From Botrimarina mediterranea (lineage in GTDB: Bacteria; Planctomycetota; Planctomycetia; Pirellulales; Lacipirellulaceae), in assembly GCF_007753265.1 (NCBI RefSeq), contig NZ_CP036349.1, positions 2,575,363 to 2,639,362 on the forward strand: a stretch of DNA of 64,000 nucleotides. The letters are read 5' to 3'. Position numbers and translations under genes: made by a program. Below are positions 33,836 through 42,639 of this stretch, one piece after another (the stretch's first letter is position 1; the number at the start of each line of letters is the position of its first letter). The notes below the pieces were generated by a model. The model made no database searches. It was not told the DNA's origin and was given only the letters and a program-made list of their open reading frames with translations.

Positions 33836-34959
33836 CGCGCGGCCACGACCATGACGGGGTGCGCGCAAGCGTGTTTGTCGCGCCTGGTGAGCCGCTGCAG
33901 TTGCAGAGCTTTCCGCGACCACGATTGGCTTCCGGTGAAACGCTCGTGAAGACAACCTGCTGCACACTATGCGGCAGTGACCTTCACACTTATTTGGGCG
34001 ATCGGCAAGGCCCGAAACCTGCGGTGCTGGGGCACGAGACGATTGGCACAATCGTCGCTTTCGGGCCAGGTTACGCGCCGATCGACGGAAAAGGCGGCCC
34101 TCTAGAGATCGGTGACCGAGTCTCGTGGTCGGTCGCCGCCAGTTGTGGCGAGTGCTTCTTCTGCCGTCATGACCTGCCCCAGAAGTGTGAGTTGCTGTTC
34201 AAGTATGGTCACGAGCCGTGCTGCGGCATGTACCCTTTGAGCGGTGGGATGGCTGAGTACTGTCACTTGAAGCGGGGGACAGCGATTTTTCGAGTGCCGG
34301 AGACAATCCCCGACTTTGTTGCCTCGTCGGCCAACTGCGCAACGGCAACGGTTGCGGCAGCGATGAGGTCTGCTGGTGGCTGCCGCGGTAAGGCCGTCGT
34401 GATTCAGGGCGCAGGGCTGCTAGGTTTGACTGCCGCTGCGATGGCTAGCGTACAGGGGGCCAAGCACATCCTCGTCGCCGATGTCGATCCGCAACGCGTC
34501 TCTGTCGCCTCGCGTTTCGGGGCTGATGCTGCAGTCGATGTTGCAACAGGTCCCGACCAATTAGCTGACGCTCTCTACGCCGCCACCGATAATCGAGGCG
34601 CTGACATTGTCTTCGAGATGTCTGGCTCCGCCGACGCCATTCGCCAGGGCCTGCCGTTGCTTCGCATCGGGGGCTGCAATGTCTTTGTTGGCGCCGTCAA
34701 GCCAATCAGCACCGTACAACTCGATCCGGAGCAACTCGTTCGACGGATGTGGACGCTACGGGGAGTCCATAACTACGCCCCAATCGACTTAGCCGATGCT
34801 ATCGATTTCTTGGCGGCGAGTTGGGACCAGTTTCCGTTTGTAGAAATGGTCGGCGGCGAGTTTCCTTTGGAACGGGCGGACGAGGCGTTTCAGCACATGA
34901 TCGCAACAAGAGCGGTCAGGGTTGCGGTACGTCCGGGTGGCCAACTCAATTCATGCTAG
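33832..34959 (+). CDS. Zinc alcohol dehydrogenase coupled to PhnX
   Basis: A GTG start overlaps the phnX stop (GTGA); 375 residues. This is a medium-chain dehydrogenase with catalytic-zinc residues in TLCGSDLHTY and GHE, a structural-zinc site CGECFFCRHDLPQKC and the NAD loop QGAGLLGL. Sequence and context fit the family described as phosphonate-catabolism-associated alcohol dehydrogenase. A plausible reaction is oxidation of a hydroxyphosphonate to phosphonoacetaldehyde, or reduction or oxidation of the acetaldehyde product; neither is proven by sequence. Confidence 0.85.
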   Translation: MTRGHDHDGVRASVFVAPGEPLQLQSFPRPRLASGETLVKTTCCTLCGSDLHTYLGDRQGPKPAVLGHETIGTIVAFGPGYAPIDGKGGPLEIGDRVSWSVAASCGECFFCRHDLPQKCELLFKYGHEPCCGMYPLSGGMAEYCHLKRGTAIFRVPETIPDFVASSANCATATVAAAMRSAGGCRGKAVVIQGAGLLGLTAAAMASVQGAKHILVADVDPQRVSVASRFGADAAVDVATGPDQLADALYAATDNRGADIVFEMSGSADAIRQGLPLLRIGGCNVFVGAVKPISTVQLDPEQLVRRMWTLRGVHNYAPIDLADAIDFLAASWDQFPFVEMVGGEFPLERADEAFQHMIATRAVRVAVRPGGQLNSC

Positions 34960-35123
34960 TGCAGTGAACACCCCAAGTTCAGTGTCCTTCCGCGGCCTTT
35001 CTTGATGCAGAACCGCCAGCAAAATGCCGCTAGCAAGTCTCACTCACCGACGTACATCGTGGCGTTACCGAATGCCATAATCCTCAACCGATTTGAATCG
35101 ACGCGCGGCTACGCACGGAGAGT

Positions 35124-37352
35124 TTAGCAACTCGTGGCGTTATCGATCTTCTCACCGATAGCAGCGGGGGTTAGCAATCCAAGAAGCTCTTCCAACTGCG
35201 CTTTCAGCTCATCGACAAGCGGATGACAGCGATGGCTGTCTTCGACTCGTGCTGCCTGCTCGAGCTGTCGTAGAGTGCGCTCGGCGTCAGGCTGCTCGAA
35301 GTAGGTGACCTGTCCGCGTAGGCGGTGGGCGAGAAGCGAGATCGACTTAAAGTCGCGTCTAACTAATGCTTCGCATAGCTCTGCCAACTGCACTGGCACG
35401 AGCCGAGACAGTTCTGCGGCGAGTTCGCGGTGAAAGTCGGACATCGAGTCGGCATCTCGCCCAAGGGTGCTAACCCTACCGCCGGGCATGGCCTGCTCGA
35501 TGAGGCGGTAGAGCTCTTCACACCTGATTGGCTTCATAGCCACGGCGTCAAAAGCGTCTTGACCGGGAAGCATTGCGGTGGCGTCGATGTCGCCAGTCAC
35601 GCAGATGACGGGAGGAGACGGACAGGCCCTAGCAAGAGCAATGGCCCGGATTCTCTGCGCGGTCTCGGCGCCATTGAGTGGGCCGAGGCGGTAGTCTGTC
35701 ACAACGACGTCCGCGCCATTCGATTCAAATTCGGCGATCGCATCGACCCCACTGGAAGCGATAGAGACGCGATGGCCGGCTCTTTCAAGCCATTCCGTTA
35801 GAAGGAGCTGATTAAACGACGAGTCTTCGATCACCAGCACGTCGAGAGGAGCGGCAAATGACTCGACCTCTTTGAACTCGCTCGTCGGTGCGGTATTCGA
35901 CTTCAAGACGATAGGTAAATCGATGGCGACTCGGGCAGTGGTCCCCTGTCCTACCTCACTAACGAGCTCAATCGATCCCCCCAGTGCGTCTATGATTTTT
36001 TGACAGATTGAAAGCCCTAGTCCGGCGCCGCCTTGTGAAGACTTGGGGGAGGAGTGAGCTTGGAAGAAGGGTTCGAAGAGACGACTACGGTCTTTCTCTT
36101 CGATACCAACTCCACTATCACGAACCGTCCAGATGATTTTCTGGCTCTGAAGGGAACTGCTGGAAATGTTTAGTGAGAGTTCGACGTATCCCGCATCGGT
36201 GTATTTAATAGCATTTCCAACAAGGTTGATCAGTACTTGCATCAGACGCTGCTCATCGCCAAGTACTTTGCTCTCTGAACAGAGATCGCCGCAATCATCG
36301 TAGTCAGATCGCAGAGCGAGTCCTTTCTCCAGGGCGAGTGGACGCATCAGATCGATCACTTGACGAAGGACCTCGGAGGGTCGGAATGGGATTTCTCGAA
36401 TCTCCAGTTCAGCCGCTTCGATCTTTGCCGTGTCGATCAGATCACTGAGCAGCCGAAGAAGCGACTGTCCTGCTTCTTCGACGATACCGAGGTACTTATT
36501 GCGTTTCTCGGGGTCCTCGGTCTCACGTGCTAACTCGGTCATGCCAAGCACGGCGGTCATCGGTGTGCGGAGCTCATGACTGACGTTGGCAAGGAATCGG
36601 GTTTTCGCTTCATTAGCGGATTCCGCCTGCTCTTTGGCGACGGCCAACCTGGCGCCAATTCCTTCGAGTCGGCCGACGACGTGCTTTATTTGGCGAACAG
36701 CCGGTTTGAAAATAAATAGTCCCTCGGCCGTGAGCACCAAGAGAGTAAGCGCTAGGAGGGCAACCTCCGAGTTGCGAAGACGAGAGACGCGTCGCTCGGC
36801 CTCAAAGACGAAACGAGACACGATGGCATCCATACCGCTGAGGAAGGCTGCCTCGTGCTCTTGGATGCGACGAATCGAGGCCGTAGCGTTTGATTCTGGC
36901 GTTGCGACCTGTATCTCGTGTGCGGCGATTCGAATCGCATCGTAATGGGGGCGGACGTCGTCAAAGAGCTTAGTCAGCTGAGGACTGAGTTGTCCTTTCA
37001 GGCCGATTTCAGTGTCGCCGCGCTGCAGACCGATGTGGTTGGTCTGCCACTCGCTCAACGCCGTCGCCACTTCGTCCTTAATGTCTTGGATGTCGTTTCC
37101 CGAGCTTGCTTGAAGCTGAAGAGACGATTTTGCCAGCCGTTGGCTGAGCATCCGTTGGCGACCGGCGAGATTGATGACGTGTGAATCGCTCTGGCTATTC
37201 TCGAGTTGCCATTGAACCAGAAGCTGGGCGCCTATCGTCAAAATCGCAACGGTGCTTAGCGCCGCAATGTACAAGAGCGTTAATCGTCGTGCGCCAGCGG
37301 TTGACTCCATTGATAGAGGTTCGGCGCGGGCGGTGGTGTTGGAGTCACTCAT
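35124..37352 (-). CDS. Hybrid sensor histidine kinase with receiver and Hpt domains
   Basis: ATG 37352 overlaps the upstream regulator stop by 8 bases and gives 742 residues; the longer frame lies inside the regulator. Domains: TM1 (24-44), a periplasmic NarX/PilJ-type four-helix sensor with [19 protein letters not shown] (60-78), TM2 (197-215), HisKA with His259 (NVSHELRTP), and an HATPase with N-box [10 protein letters not shown] and [11 protein letters not shown] receiver follows with Asp553 (VVVTDYRLG), then an Hpt domain with His676 ([10 protein letters not shown]). All phosphotransfer residues are present, so an internal phosphorelay is likely. NarX/PilJ-type sensors sense nitrate in some proteins; with nitrate genes nearby this is suggestive only. 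It is coupled to the NtrC-like regulator. Confidence 0.9.
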   Translation of the reverse strand: MSDSNTTARAEPLSMESTAGARRLTLLYIAALSTVAILTIGAQLLVQWQLENSQSDSHVINLAGRQRMLSQRLAKSSLQLQASSGNDIQDIKDEVATALSEWQTNHIGLQRGDTEIGLKGQLSPQLTKLFDDVRPHYDAIRIAAHEIQVATPESNATASIRRIQEHEAAFLSGMDAIVSRFVFEAERRVSRLRNSEVALLALTLLVLTAEGLFIFKPAVRQIKHVVGRLEGIGARLAVAKEQAESANEAKTRFLANVSHELRTPMTAVLGMTELARETEDPEKRNKYLGIVEEAGQSLLRLLSDLIDTAKIEAAELEIREIPFRPSEVLRQVIDLMRPLALEKGLALRSDYDDCGDLCSESKVLGDEQRLMQVLINLVGNAIKYTDAGYVELSLNISSSSLQSQKIIWTVRDSGVGIEEKDRSRLFEPFFQAHSSPKSSQGGAGLGLSICQKIIDALGGSIELVSEVGQGTTARVAIDLPIVLKSNTAPTSEFKEVESFAAPLDVLVIEDSSFNQLLLTEWLERAGHRVSIASSGVDAIAEFESNGADVVVTDYRLGPLNGAETAQRIRAIALARACPSPPVICVTGDIDATAMLPGQDAFDAVAMKPIRCEELYRLIEQAMPGGRVSTLGRDADSMSDFHRELAAELSRLVPVQLAELCEALVRRDFKSISLLAHRLRGQVTYFEQPDAERTLRQLEQAARVEDSHRCHPLVDELKAQLEELLGLLTPAAIGEKIDNATSC

Positions 37353-38910
37353 CGATACTGCGCGGGGCCATTCCATACATGCGCAGCTTCTTACGCAGGC
37401 TGACGCGCGTAATCCCGAGGAGGCGAGCAGCGTGCGCTTGATTGCCACGGGTGTGATGTAGCACGCGTGTGAAGAGCTTCCTCTCGGTCTCGGCGATCGC
37501 TTCAGCATGGAGCGAGTCGGACCCCGCCTCGATACGCATATCGGTAAATGTCGTCCAATCGGTCGTGCATAGAGCCGAAGCAGATGGGTCGGCCGCGGGG
37601 ACCACGGATGCTCCCGATACAGCGCGGGTGATCTCGGCTGGCAGTAGCACATTCCCCTTCTGCTCGATAAGCGCTCGTTTCAGAACGCTTTCCAATTCGT
37701 CGATGTTCCCAGGCCAGTGGTGGGCCGACATTGCGAGGAAGGCCTCTTCTGAAATCCGCGGTTCTTTGACCCCAAACGCAGCCGCAATGGGGCTTAGCTT
37801 CCGCAAGCTATGCTCTACCAGCAGACGCAAGTCACCGTGCCTGGCACGGACGGGAGGGAGCTCGATGGCGAAAGAGGATAACGCGTAATACAAATCGGAG
37901 CGGAACTTTCCTTCCCGCGAACGCGACTCGAGGTCGACCGTGGTGATCGCGAGTAGACGACACTCGACACGGTGCTCTATTGCTGAGCCTGCTATTTCAT
38001 AAACGCCGTCTCGGATGGCCCGCAGCACCCGAGCCTGGATGGCGAGGGGGAGGTCGCCGACTTCTTCTAGCAGCAAGGTGCCGCCAGCGGCTTCGGCGAT
38101 CCGACCTGAGGTAGATCCCTCCTCAACTGACCGCCCGAATAGAACCTCGTCGGCGCGACGTTCATCTAGTCCACGGCAGTGAAGTTTGACGAGTGGACCC
38201 GAGGAGCGATGGCTGTGGGCATGAATTTCACGTGCGACGGACTCTTTGCCGGTGCCGTGCTCTCCTCGTATCAGAACAGCGATGTCCTGCATGGCGACCT
38301 TGCCGATCGCCTTAAAGACCGATTGCATCGCGGGGCAATCGCCCACGAGGTTTGTTGGGTCTGGCGGCAGTGATAGCGATTCGCGGGGCGGCCAGAGGGT
38401 GTCCTCTTCGGCGACCTGCTTCGTGCTGAGGAGCCGACGCAGTGCTAGTGCCCGGTCAATTTGGCTCCGCAACTTCGGTGGGTCGAGAGGCTTTGGCAGA
38501 TAGTCAAAGGCGCAGAGCTTCATCGCCTCAATTGCCGAGCCCCCAGAACCACGCGCGGTAACGAAAAGGATTGGTACCGAAGGCGCCAATTCATGGATCG
38601 TTGTAAGCGCATTCAGGCCGAGGCAGTCTGGCAATACGTTATCTAAGATCACCACATCGGGCTTGCAGCGCGACACCTCATCGACCCCCGCGGCCCCATC
38701 AGCCGCGACGTGCATTCGGAAGACGGCCCCCTCCATAGCCCGGCGGACGACGATCGGAATTAAGGGATCGTCGTCGATGACGAGGACGACCGGGCCACTC
38801 GCGGGGTTGGTGGTGTTCACGCTCACGTGTTGCTTGGGGTCAGCGACGCAGTCGGCGCGCACCATCTGCCAACGCCCTGGAAACGCAGCAATGATGGCGC
38901 CAAAGGGCAT
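37345..38910 (-). CDS. NtrC-like response regulator with degenerate sigma-54 AAA+ domain
   Basis: A 521-residue protein; ATG 38910 has AAAAGG 9 bases upstream, while ATG 38865 is an alternative start. Receiver domain about 40-160 with phospho-acceptor Asp90 (VVILDN) and Lys140 (LPKP). AAA+ domain about 188-425: Walker A GEHGTGKE (216-223), Walker B LLLEEVGD (Glu282 in place of Asp). The loop that should carry GAFTGA reads [13 protein letters not shown] (258-270), and the RxDLxxRL arginine-finger motif is FRSDLYYAL with Ala343 at the second Arg. A Fis-type helix-turn-helix ends the protein ([20 protein letters not shown]). It is probably a DNA-binding regulator that no longer activates sigma-54. 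Partner is the overlapping hybrid kinase. Confidence 0.88.
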   Translation of the reverse strand: MPFGAIIAAFPGRWQMVRADCVADPKQHVSVNTTNPASGPVVLVIDDDPLIPIVVRRAMEGAVFRMHVAADGAAGVDEVSRCKPDVVILDNVLPDCLGLNALTTIHELAPSVPILFVTARGSGGSAIEAMKLCAFDYLPKPLDPPKLRSQIDRALALRRLLSTKQVAEEDTLWPPRESLSLPPDPTNLVGDCPAMQSVFKAIGKVAMQDIAVLIRGEHGTGKESVAREIHAHSHRSSGPLVKLHCRGLDERRADEVLFGRSVEEGSTSGRIAEAAGGTLLLEEVGDLPLAIQARVLRAIRDGVYEIAGSAIEHRVECRLLAITTVDLESRSREGKFRSDLYYALSSFAIELPPVRARHGDLRLLVEHSLRKLSPIAAAFGVKEPRISEEAFLAMSAHHWPGNIDELESVLKRALIEQKGNVLLPAEITRAVSGASVVPAADPSASALCTTDWTTFTDMRIEAGSDSLHAEAIAETERKLFTRVLHHTRGNQAHAARLLGITRVSLRKKLRMYGMAPRSIDE

Positions 38911-39323
38911 GGGCGTCGCCTTTTCTAATGACAGCGAGCAATCCGCTCGGCTTTTTCAGGGGGATGGTGAGTTTCTTCGCGGCAACCCGTTGCAGCCAGT
39001 TCGGGGTAATTGCCCATTTTTTGGGCGAGAGCGGGCTCTCGCTGCTGATAAATGAGACCCTACTGCTCCGAATGACCAAGAGGATCGAGAATGTCCACTG
39101 CGCATCTCCTTGAGAGCCTGGGAGTTGCGTTGACGGTAAACCTTGCTGGCAAGTGTCGGGAGTTTTGACCCGGAGCACATCTTCCGTCGAAGACTCTACG
39201 GTGGCACGAACGCATGCGGGAGGCCGCTCCAAGCAACGCCAGGCGACTGGCTCGGCGGCAGCGCTGTTGCGTCCTGAGCTCCTGCCATGCCCCGGAAAGC
39301 TCACGGACCGAGCGAGAACTGTC
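38911..39323. other. Divergent intergenic region, regulator / porin
   Basis: 413 bases without a credible gene. Besides the palindrome at 39025-39042 there is a GCCC/GGGC stem spanning 39012-39026. Promoters for both genes must lie here. Confidence 0.55.
39025..39042. promoter_or_regulatory. 18-base palindrome between regulator and porin
   Basis: GCGAGAGC (39025-39032), a GG spacer and GCTCTCGC (39035-39042) form a perfect dyad. Its location in the divergent region makes it a candidate binding site for the NtrC-like regulator. Confidence 0.45.
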
Positions 39324-40919
39324 ATGAGAATCTTCTGTTTCGCCTTCGCGGCAACGTTTCTGGCTGCTTCGGCCGCCTACGCAGCCGACGGAGATCTGGC
39401 TAGAGCCTACTCAATCAGTGGTGGCGAGGACGGTGTCAATGAGGTGGGCGCCGTAGGCTATCGCTGCGAAGCCACGGAGTCGCCGAGTTGCGCCGCAGTC
39501 GAGCCATGCTCTTGTGGCGACGGAATAAGCTGTGGCGAGGCCGTCGGAGGCGCCGGATGCTGCGCGGCTTGTGGCAAGACGAGGGCGGCAGCTAAGCCCA
39601 ACCCATGCGCCGAATCGCACAAAGGCGTCTTCTACGCCAACGATTTCAGCTACCTCAAGGACCCTTGCTACAACGGGGCGTGTCTCGGCGACAGCCTAAA
39701 GTGGATGCCCGTTGGCGAGTGTGGCCAATGGGGCACACTCGATGTAGGCGGCCAACTTCGCCTGCGCTACCATCACGAAGAGGGCATGGGCCGCCAGCCA
39801 GGCCGCTCAGGCTTTGAAGATACGACCAACGACTTCCTGTTGACTCGGATGAGGCTCTACACAGACTGGAAGGCGAGCGAGATATTCCGCCTCTACGTCG
39901 AAGGGATCGTCGCCGATGAAACGGGCAACTCGCTCTACTTGCCCCGGCCGATCGACGTCAACTATGGCGACCTGCTGAACGCGTTTGTCGATGTCACGAT
40001 GACCGATGAGTTCAAGCTCCGCGTCGGCCGCCAAGAACTTCTTTACGGCAACCAACGCACCGTCTCGCCGCTCGACTGGGCGAACACGAGGCGGACTTTC
40101 GAGGGCATACGCGGTCTCTACAAGAGCGGTGATTGGGCCATCGACGGGTTCTACACGAACTTTGTTCCGGTCGTCGACGATCAATTCGACGAAGCCGACT
40201 ACGACCAATCGTTCTACGGGCTGTATTCGACCTACACGGAGAGCAAAACTCGTTCCTGGGACTTCTATTATCTTGGCTATGACGATGAGCGCATCGGCGT
40301 CACGCCCGCGGCGTCGGGAGACTTCTCGTTGCACACCTTCGGAGCCAGGGTCTGGGGCACAGCTCACGAAAAGTGGCTCTACGAGTTTGAAGGCGCCTAC
40401 CAAGTCGGCCGGCAGAGTGGTCTGGATCAAGACCACAACGCTGGATTCACCACCGCCGGCTTAGGTCGTAAACTCGACAAGATGGCGTGGGACCCAACCC
40501 TGTGGGTCTACTTCGATTACGCTTCGGGTGACTATCCGGGCGGCGATTTCAATCGATACAATCAGCTGTTCCCATTGGCGCATAAATACTTGGGCTTCAT
40601 CGATGCCGTTGCCCGCTCAAACGTCGTCTCTCCGAACGTGCTGCTGACGATGAAACCGCGTGACAAATGGGACGTATTGCTTTGGTACTACTACTTCGGT
40701 GCGGTAACCGGCAGCGACGTCGTCCCCGGAGTGGCCGTTCCATCAAACCAGGTCGCTGGTCAGAAGGACTTCGGCAGTGAACTGGATCTGATCGCTAAGT
40801 ATGCGATCTCTGCACGGTCGAACATCCTGTTCGGCTACAGTCGTCTGTGGGCCGGCAGCAAGATCATCGGGACCAACGATGCGGAGTTCTTCTACAGCCA
40901 GTGGGAGTTGAATTTCTAA
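39324..40919 (+). CDS. Outer-membrane beta-barrel porin (alginate-export-like) with Cys-rich N-terminus
   Basis: ATG 39324 gives 531 residues with a signal peptide (MRIFCFAFAATFLAASAAYAAD). Residues 48-133 contain 12 cysteines, in CSC, CC and CxxC groups, then YANDFSYLKDPCYNGACLGDS. From about 137 the sequence is an amphipathic barrel of the AlgE/alginate-export type (LDVGGQLRLRYHHEEGMG, LLTRMRLYTDWKA, LRVGRQELLYGNQR) ending in a terminal aromatic (WELNF). It presumably allows passage of a solute across the outer membrane. It is followed convergently by the nitrate assimilation operon, and such porins may serve nitrate or nitrite; this is inference from position. Confidence 0.82.
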   Translation: MRIFCFAFAATFLAASAAYAADGDLARAYSISGGEDGVNEVGAVGYRCEATESPSCAAVEPCSCGDGISCGEAVGGAGCCAACGKTRAAAKPNPCAESHKGVFYANDFSYLKDPCYNGACLGDSLKWMPVGECGQWGTLDVGGQLRLRYHHEEGMGRQPGRSGFEDTTNDFLLTRMRLYTDWKASEIFRLYVEGIVADETGNSLYLPRPIDVNYGDLLNAFVDVTMTDEFKLRVGRQELLYGNQRTVSPLDWANTRRTFEGIRGLYKSGDWAIDGFYTNFVPVVDDQFDEADYDQSFYGLYSTYTESKTRSWDFYYLGYDDERIGVTPAASGDFSLHTFGARVWGTAHEKWLYEFEGAYQVGRQSGLDQDHNAGFTTAGLGRKLDKMAWDPTLWVYFDYASGDYPGGDFNRYNQLFPLAHKYLGFIDAVARSNVVSPNVLLTMKPRDKWDVLLWYYYFGAVTGSDVVPGVAVPSNQVAGQKDFGSELDLIAKYAISARSNILFGYSRLWAGSKIIGTNDAEFFYSQWELNF

Positions 40920-40966
40920 AGCAGGCCGCGGTTGCGTAACGCAATCGGCTTGGTGGCAAGGCGCGA

Positions 40967-42523
40967 TCAGTAGACGTCGCGGGAGTAGCGTCCCGTCGCC
41001 TTCATGCTGTCGATGTAAGCTTTGACTTCTTCGGTGCTTTTGGCGCCGTGCCGAGCCACGATGTCGAGGAGGGCGCGGTCCACGTCCGCGGCCATCCGTT
41101 TGGCGTCGCCGCAAACGAAGAACGAGGCCCCGTCTTCTAGCCAGGCCCAGAGCTCGCCGCCCGCCTCACGCATCCGGTCTTGGACGTAGACCTTCTCTTC
41201 CTGGTCGCGGCTGAACGCGGTGCTCAGCCTCGTCAGCAAGCCCGCCGACTGCATCGCGGCAAGCTCGTCGCGATAGATAAAATCGCACGTCTCGTGTTGG
41301 TCGCCGAAGAAGAGCCAGTTCTTGCCGCTGGCGGCCGTGGCTTGGCGCTCTTCGAGGAAGGCCCGAAACGGGGCGATGCCGGTGCCGGGGCCGACCATGA
41401 TCATTGGCGAAGCGGGGCTCGCCGGGACGCCGAAGCCGTGTGAAGGCTGAACAAACACTCGCACCTTGCCGCCCGCCGTCACACGGTCGGCGAACATTGT
41501 CGACGCCACCCCTTTGTAGACGCGGTCACGTAACCGCGTTGTCGCCTTACCGACGGTCAGGTGCACCTCGCCGGGATGGGCCTTGAGCGAGCTGGCGATC
41601 GAGTAAAGCCGCGGCGCCATCGGAGTGAGGCAGGCAACTAGGTCGTCGGCCGTCGGCTTTGCCGAGGGAGCTTTGCGGAGCACGTCGAGGACATCCAGAC
41701 CGTCGAGTTCATCGGAGTCCACCAACGCAGCGATCGCGAGCTCCTCATCGGGGTTCGGCGTGGACTGCGTGAGGAGTTCCAGCAGCTCGTCCGAGGCGTC
41801 GCGGAGATTGAACTCGTTGATGAGTCGTTGCGAGAGGGCCTCGTCGTTGGCAAGACCAAGGTGATCCAAGACCTCCGCCACAAGCTCGGGGCAGTTCGTC
41901 GGGTAAACGCCCAGCGAATCGCCCGCTTCATACGTCAAGCCGCTGTCGCCGAGATCGATCACGACGTGCGACGTCTGCTTCGACGATCCTTTCCCGTTCA
42001 GATTGGACGAAGCCTTAACAACCGCCGAGTAGGGGTTGGAGCGGCTGTATCCCATCGGCGGCGCCGCCTTGGCGGCGGGGGCCTCCGTGGTCGCGGCGGT
42101 CGATGGCGTCTCTTTGATGAGTCGCTTTAGCGCCTTGGCCGTTTCCTTCCCGCCCGGTGAGCAGAGCGATAGGTTCTTCTCCTCGCCGGCGGCGATCGCT
42201 TCGGAGTAAGTCAGACATTGATATCCACAGGCGCCGCAGTTGAGCTGCGCCATGGCCGCCATCAGCCGTCGCTTGAGCGGCTTGCCTTCGGCGAGCGCCA
42301 GCCGATCTTCAATTGCGATGCTCGAGTCGTGCCACGGAAACTCTTCCGCCTCGTCATCCGGCGCCGGCAGTAGCGCAACGCCGTCGGAGACGGCATCGCC
42401 CGACGCGGCCGCCTCTGGCGCCCCATTCGTTGGAGCCCCCATCCAGCCCGCAAGGAAGCCATTGAGCCAAGCCCGCTGTTCGGCATTGAAGGGCGCGGAC
42501 TCCGGGATAATTGACATGCTCAT
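40967..42523 (-). CDS. FeS-domain / CysJ-like NADPH-FAD reductase
   Basis: A 518-residue protein. Residues 1-90 are acidic and little conserved. Residues 96-121 hold a four-Cys Fe-S motif (Cys96, Cys99, Cys103, Cys121; NCGACGYQCLTYSEAI). Residues 150-518 form the FAD and NADPH modules of sulfite-reductase flavoprotein: SRSNPYSA, YEAGDSLGVYP, PRLYSIASS (FAD), GPGTGIAPFRAFLEER (NADPH), FVCGDAKRMAADVD, and a C-terminal aromatic (YSRDVY). The flavodoxin domain of CysJ is absent and the Fe-S domain occupies its place. As the last gene of the nitrate operon it probably passes electrons from NADPH to NirA or NasA. Confidence 0.88.
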   Translation of the reverse strand: MSMSIIPESAPFNAEQRAWLNGFLAGWMGAPTNGAPEAAASGDAVSDGVALLPAPDDEAEEFPWHDSSIAIEDRLALAEGKPLKRRLMAAMAQLNCGACGYQCLTYSEAIAAGEEKNLSLCSPGGKETAKALKRLIKETPSTAATTEAPAAKAAPPMGYSRSNPYSAVVKASSNLNGKGSSKQTSHVVIDLGDSGLTYEAGDSLGVYPTNCPELVAEVLDHLGLANDEALSQRLINEFNLRDASDELLELLTQSTPNPDEELAIAALVDSDELDGLDVLDVLRKAPSAKPTADDLVACLTPMAPRLYSIASSLKAHPGEVHLTVGKATTRLRDRVYKGVASTMFADRVTAGGKVRVFVQPSHGFGVPASPASPMIMVGPGTGIAPFRAFLEERQATAASGKNWLFFGDQHETCDFIYRDELAAMQSAGLLTRLSTAFSRDQEEKVYVQDRMREAGGELWAWLEDGASFFVCGDAKRMAADVDRALLDIVARHGAKSTEEVKAYIDSMKATGRYSRDVY

Positions 42524-42639
42524 CTTTGTCTCTCAATCCAATCAGGTCTGCGGGCAAGTAGGTATTGAGCTAAGTAGCTCTCGTCGCCCTTGAGACCTCT
42601 TTGTGACCTACGTGCCTTACGCTCCCTCATCGAGGTCGG

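Noticed and set aside
39202-39218. TGGCACG-like sigma-54 promoter upstream of the porin
   Set aside because: The -24 element is good, but the GC pair is 11 bases away rather than 10 and the T pair is missing.
40932-40944. TTGCG-TAA-CGCAA as terminator between porin and nitrate operon
   Set aside because: The 5-base stem is too weak and no T-run follows in either direction.
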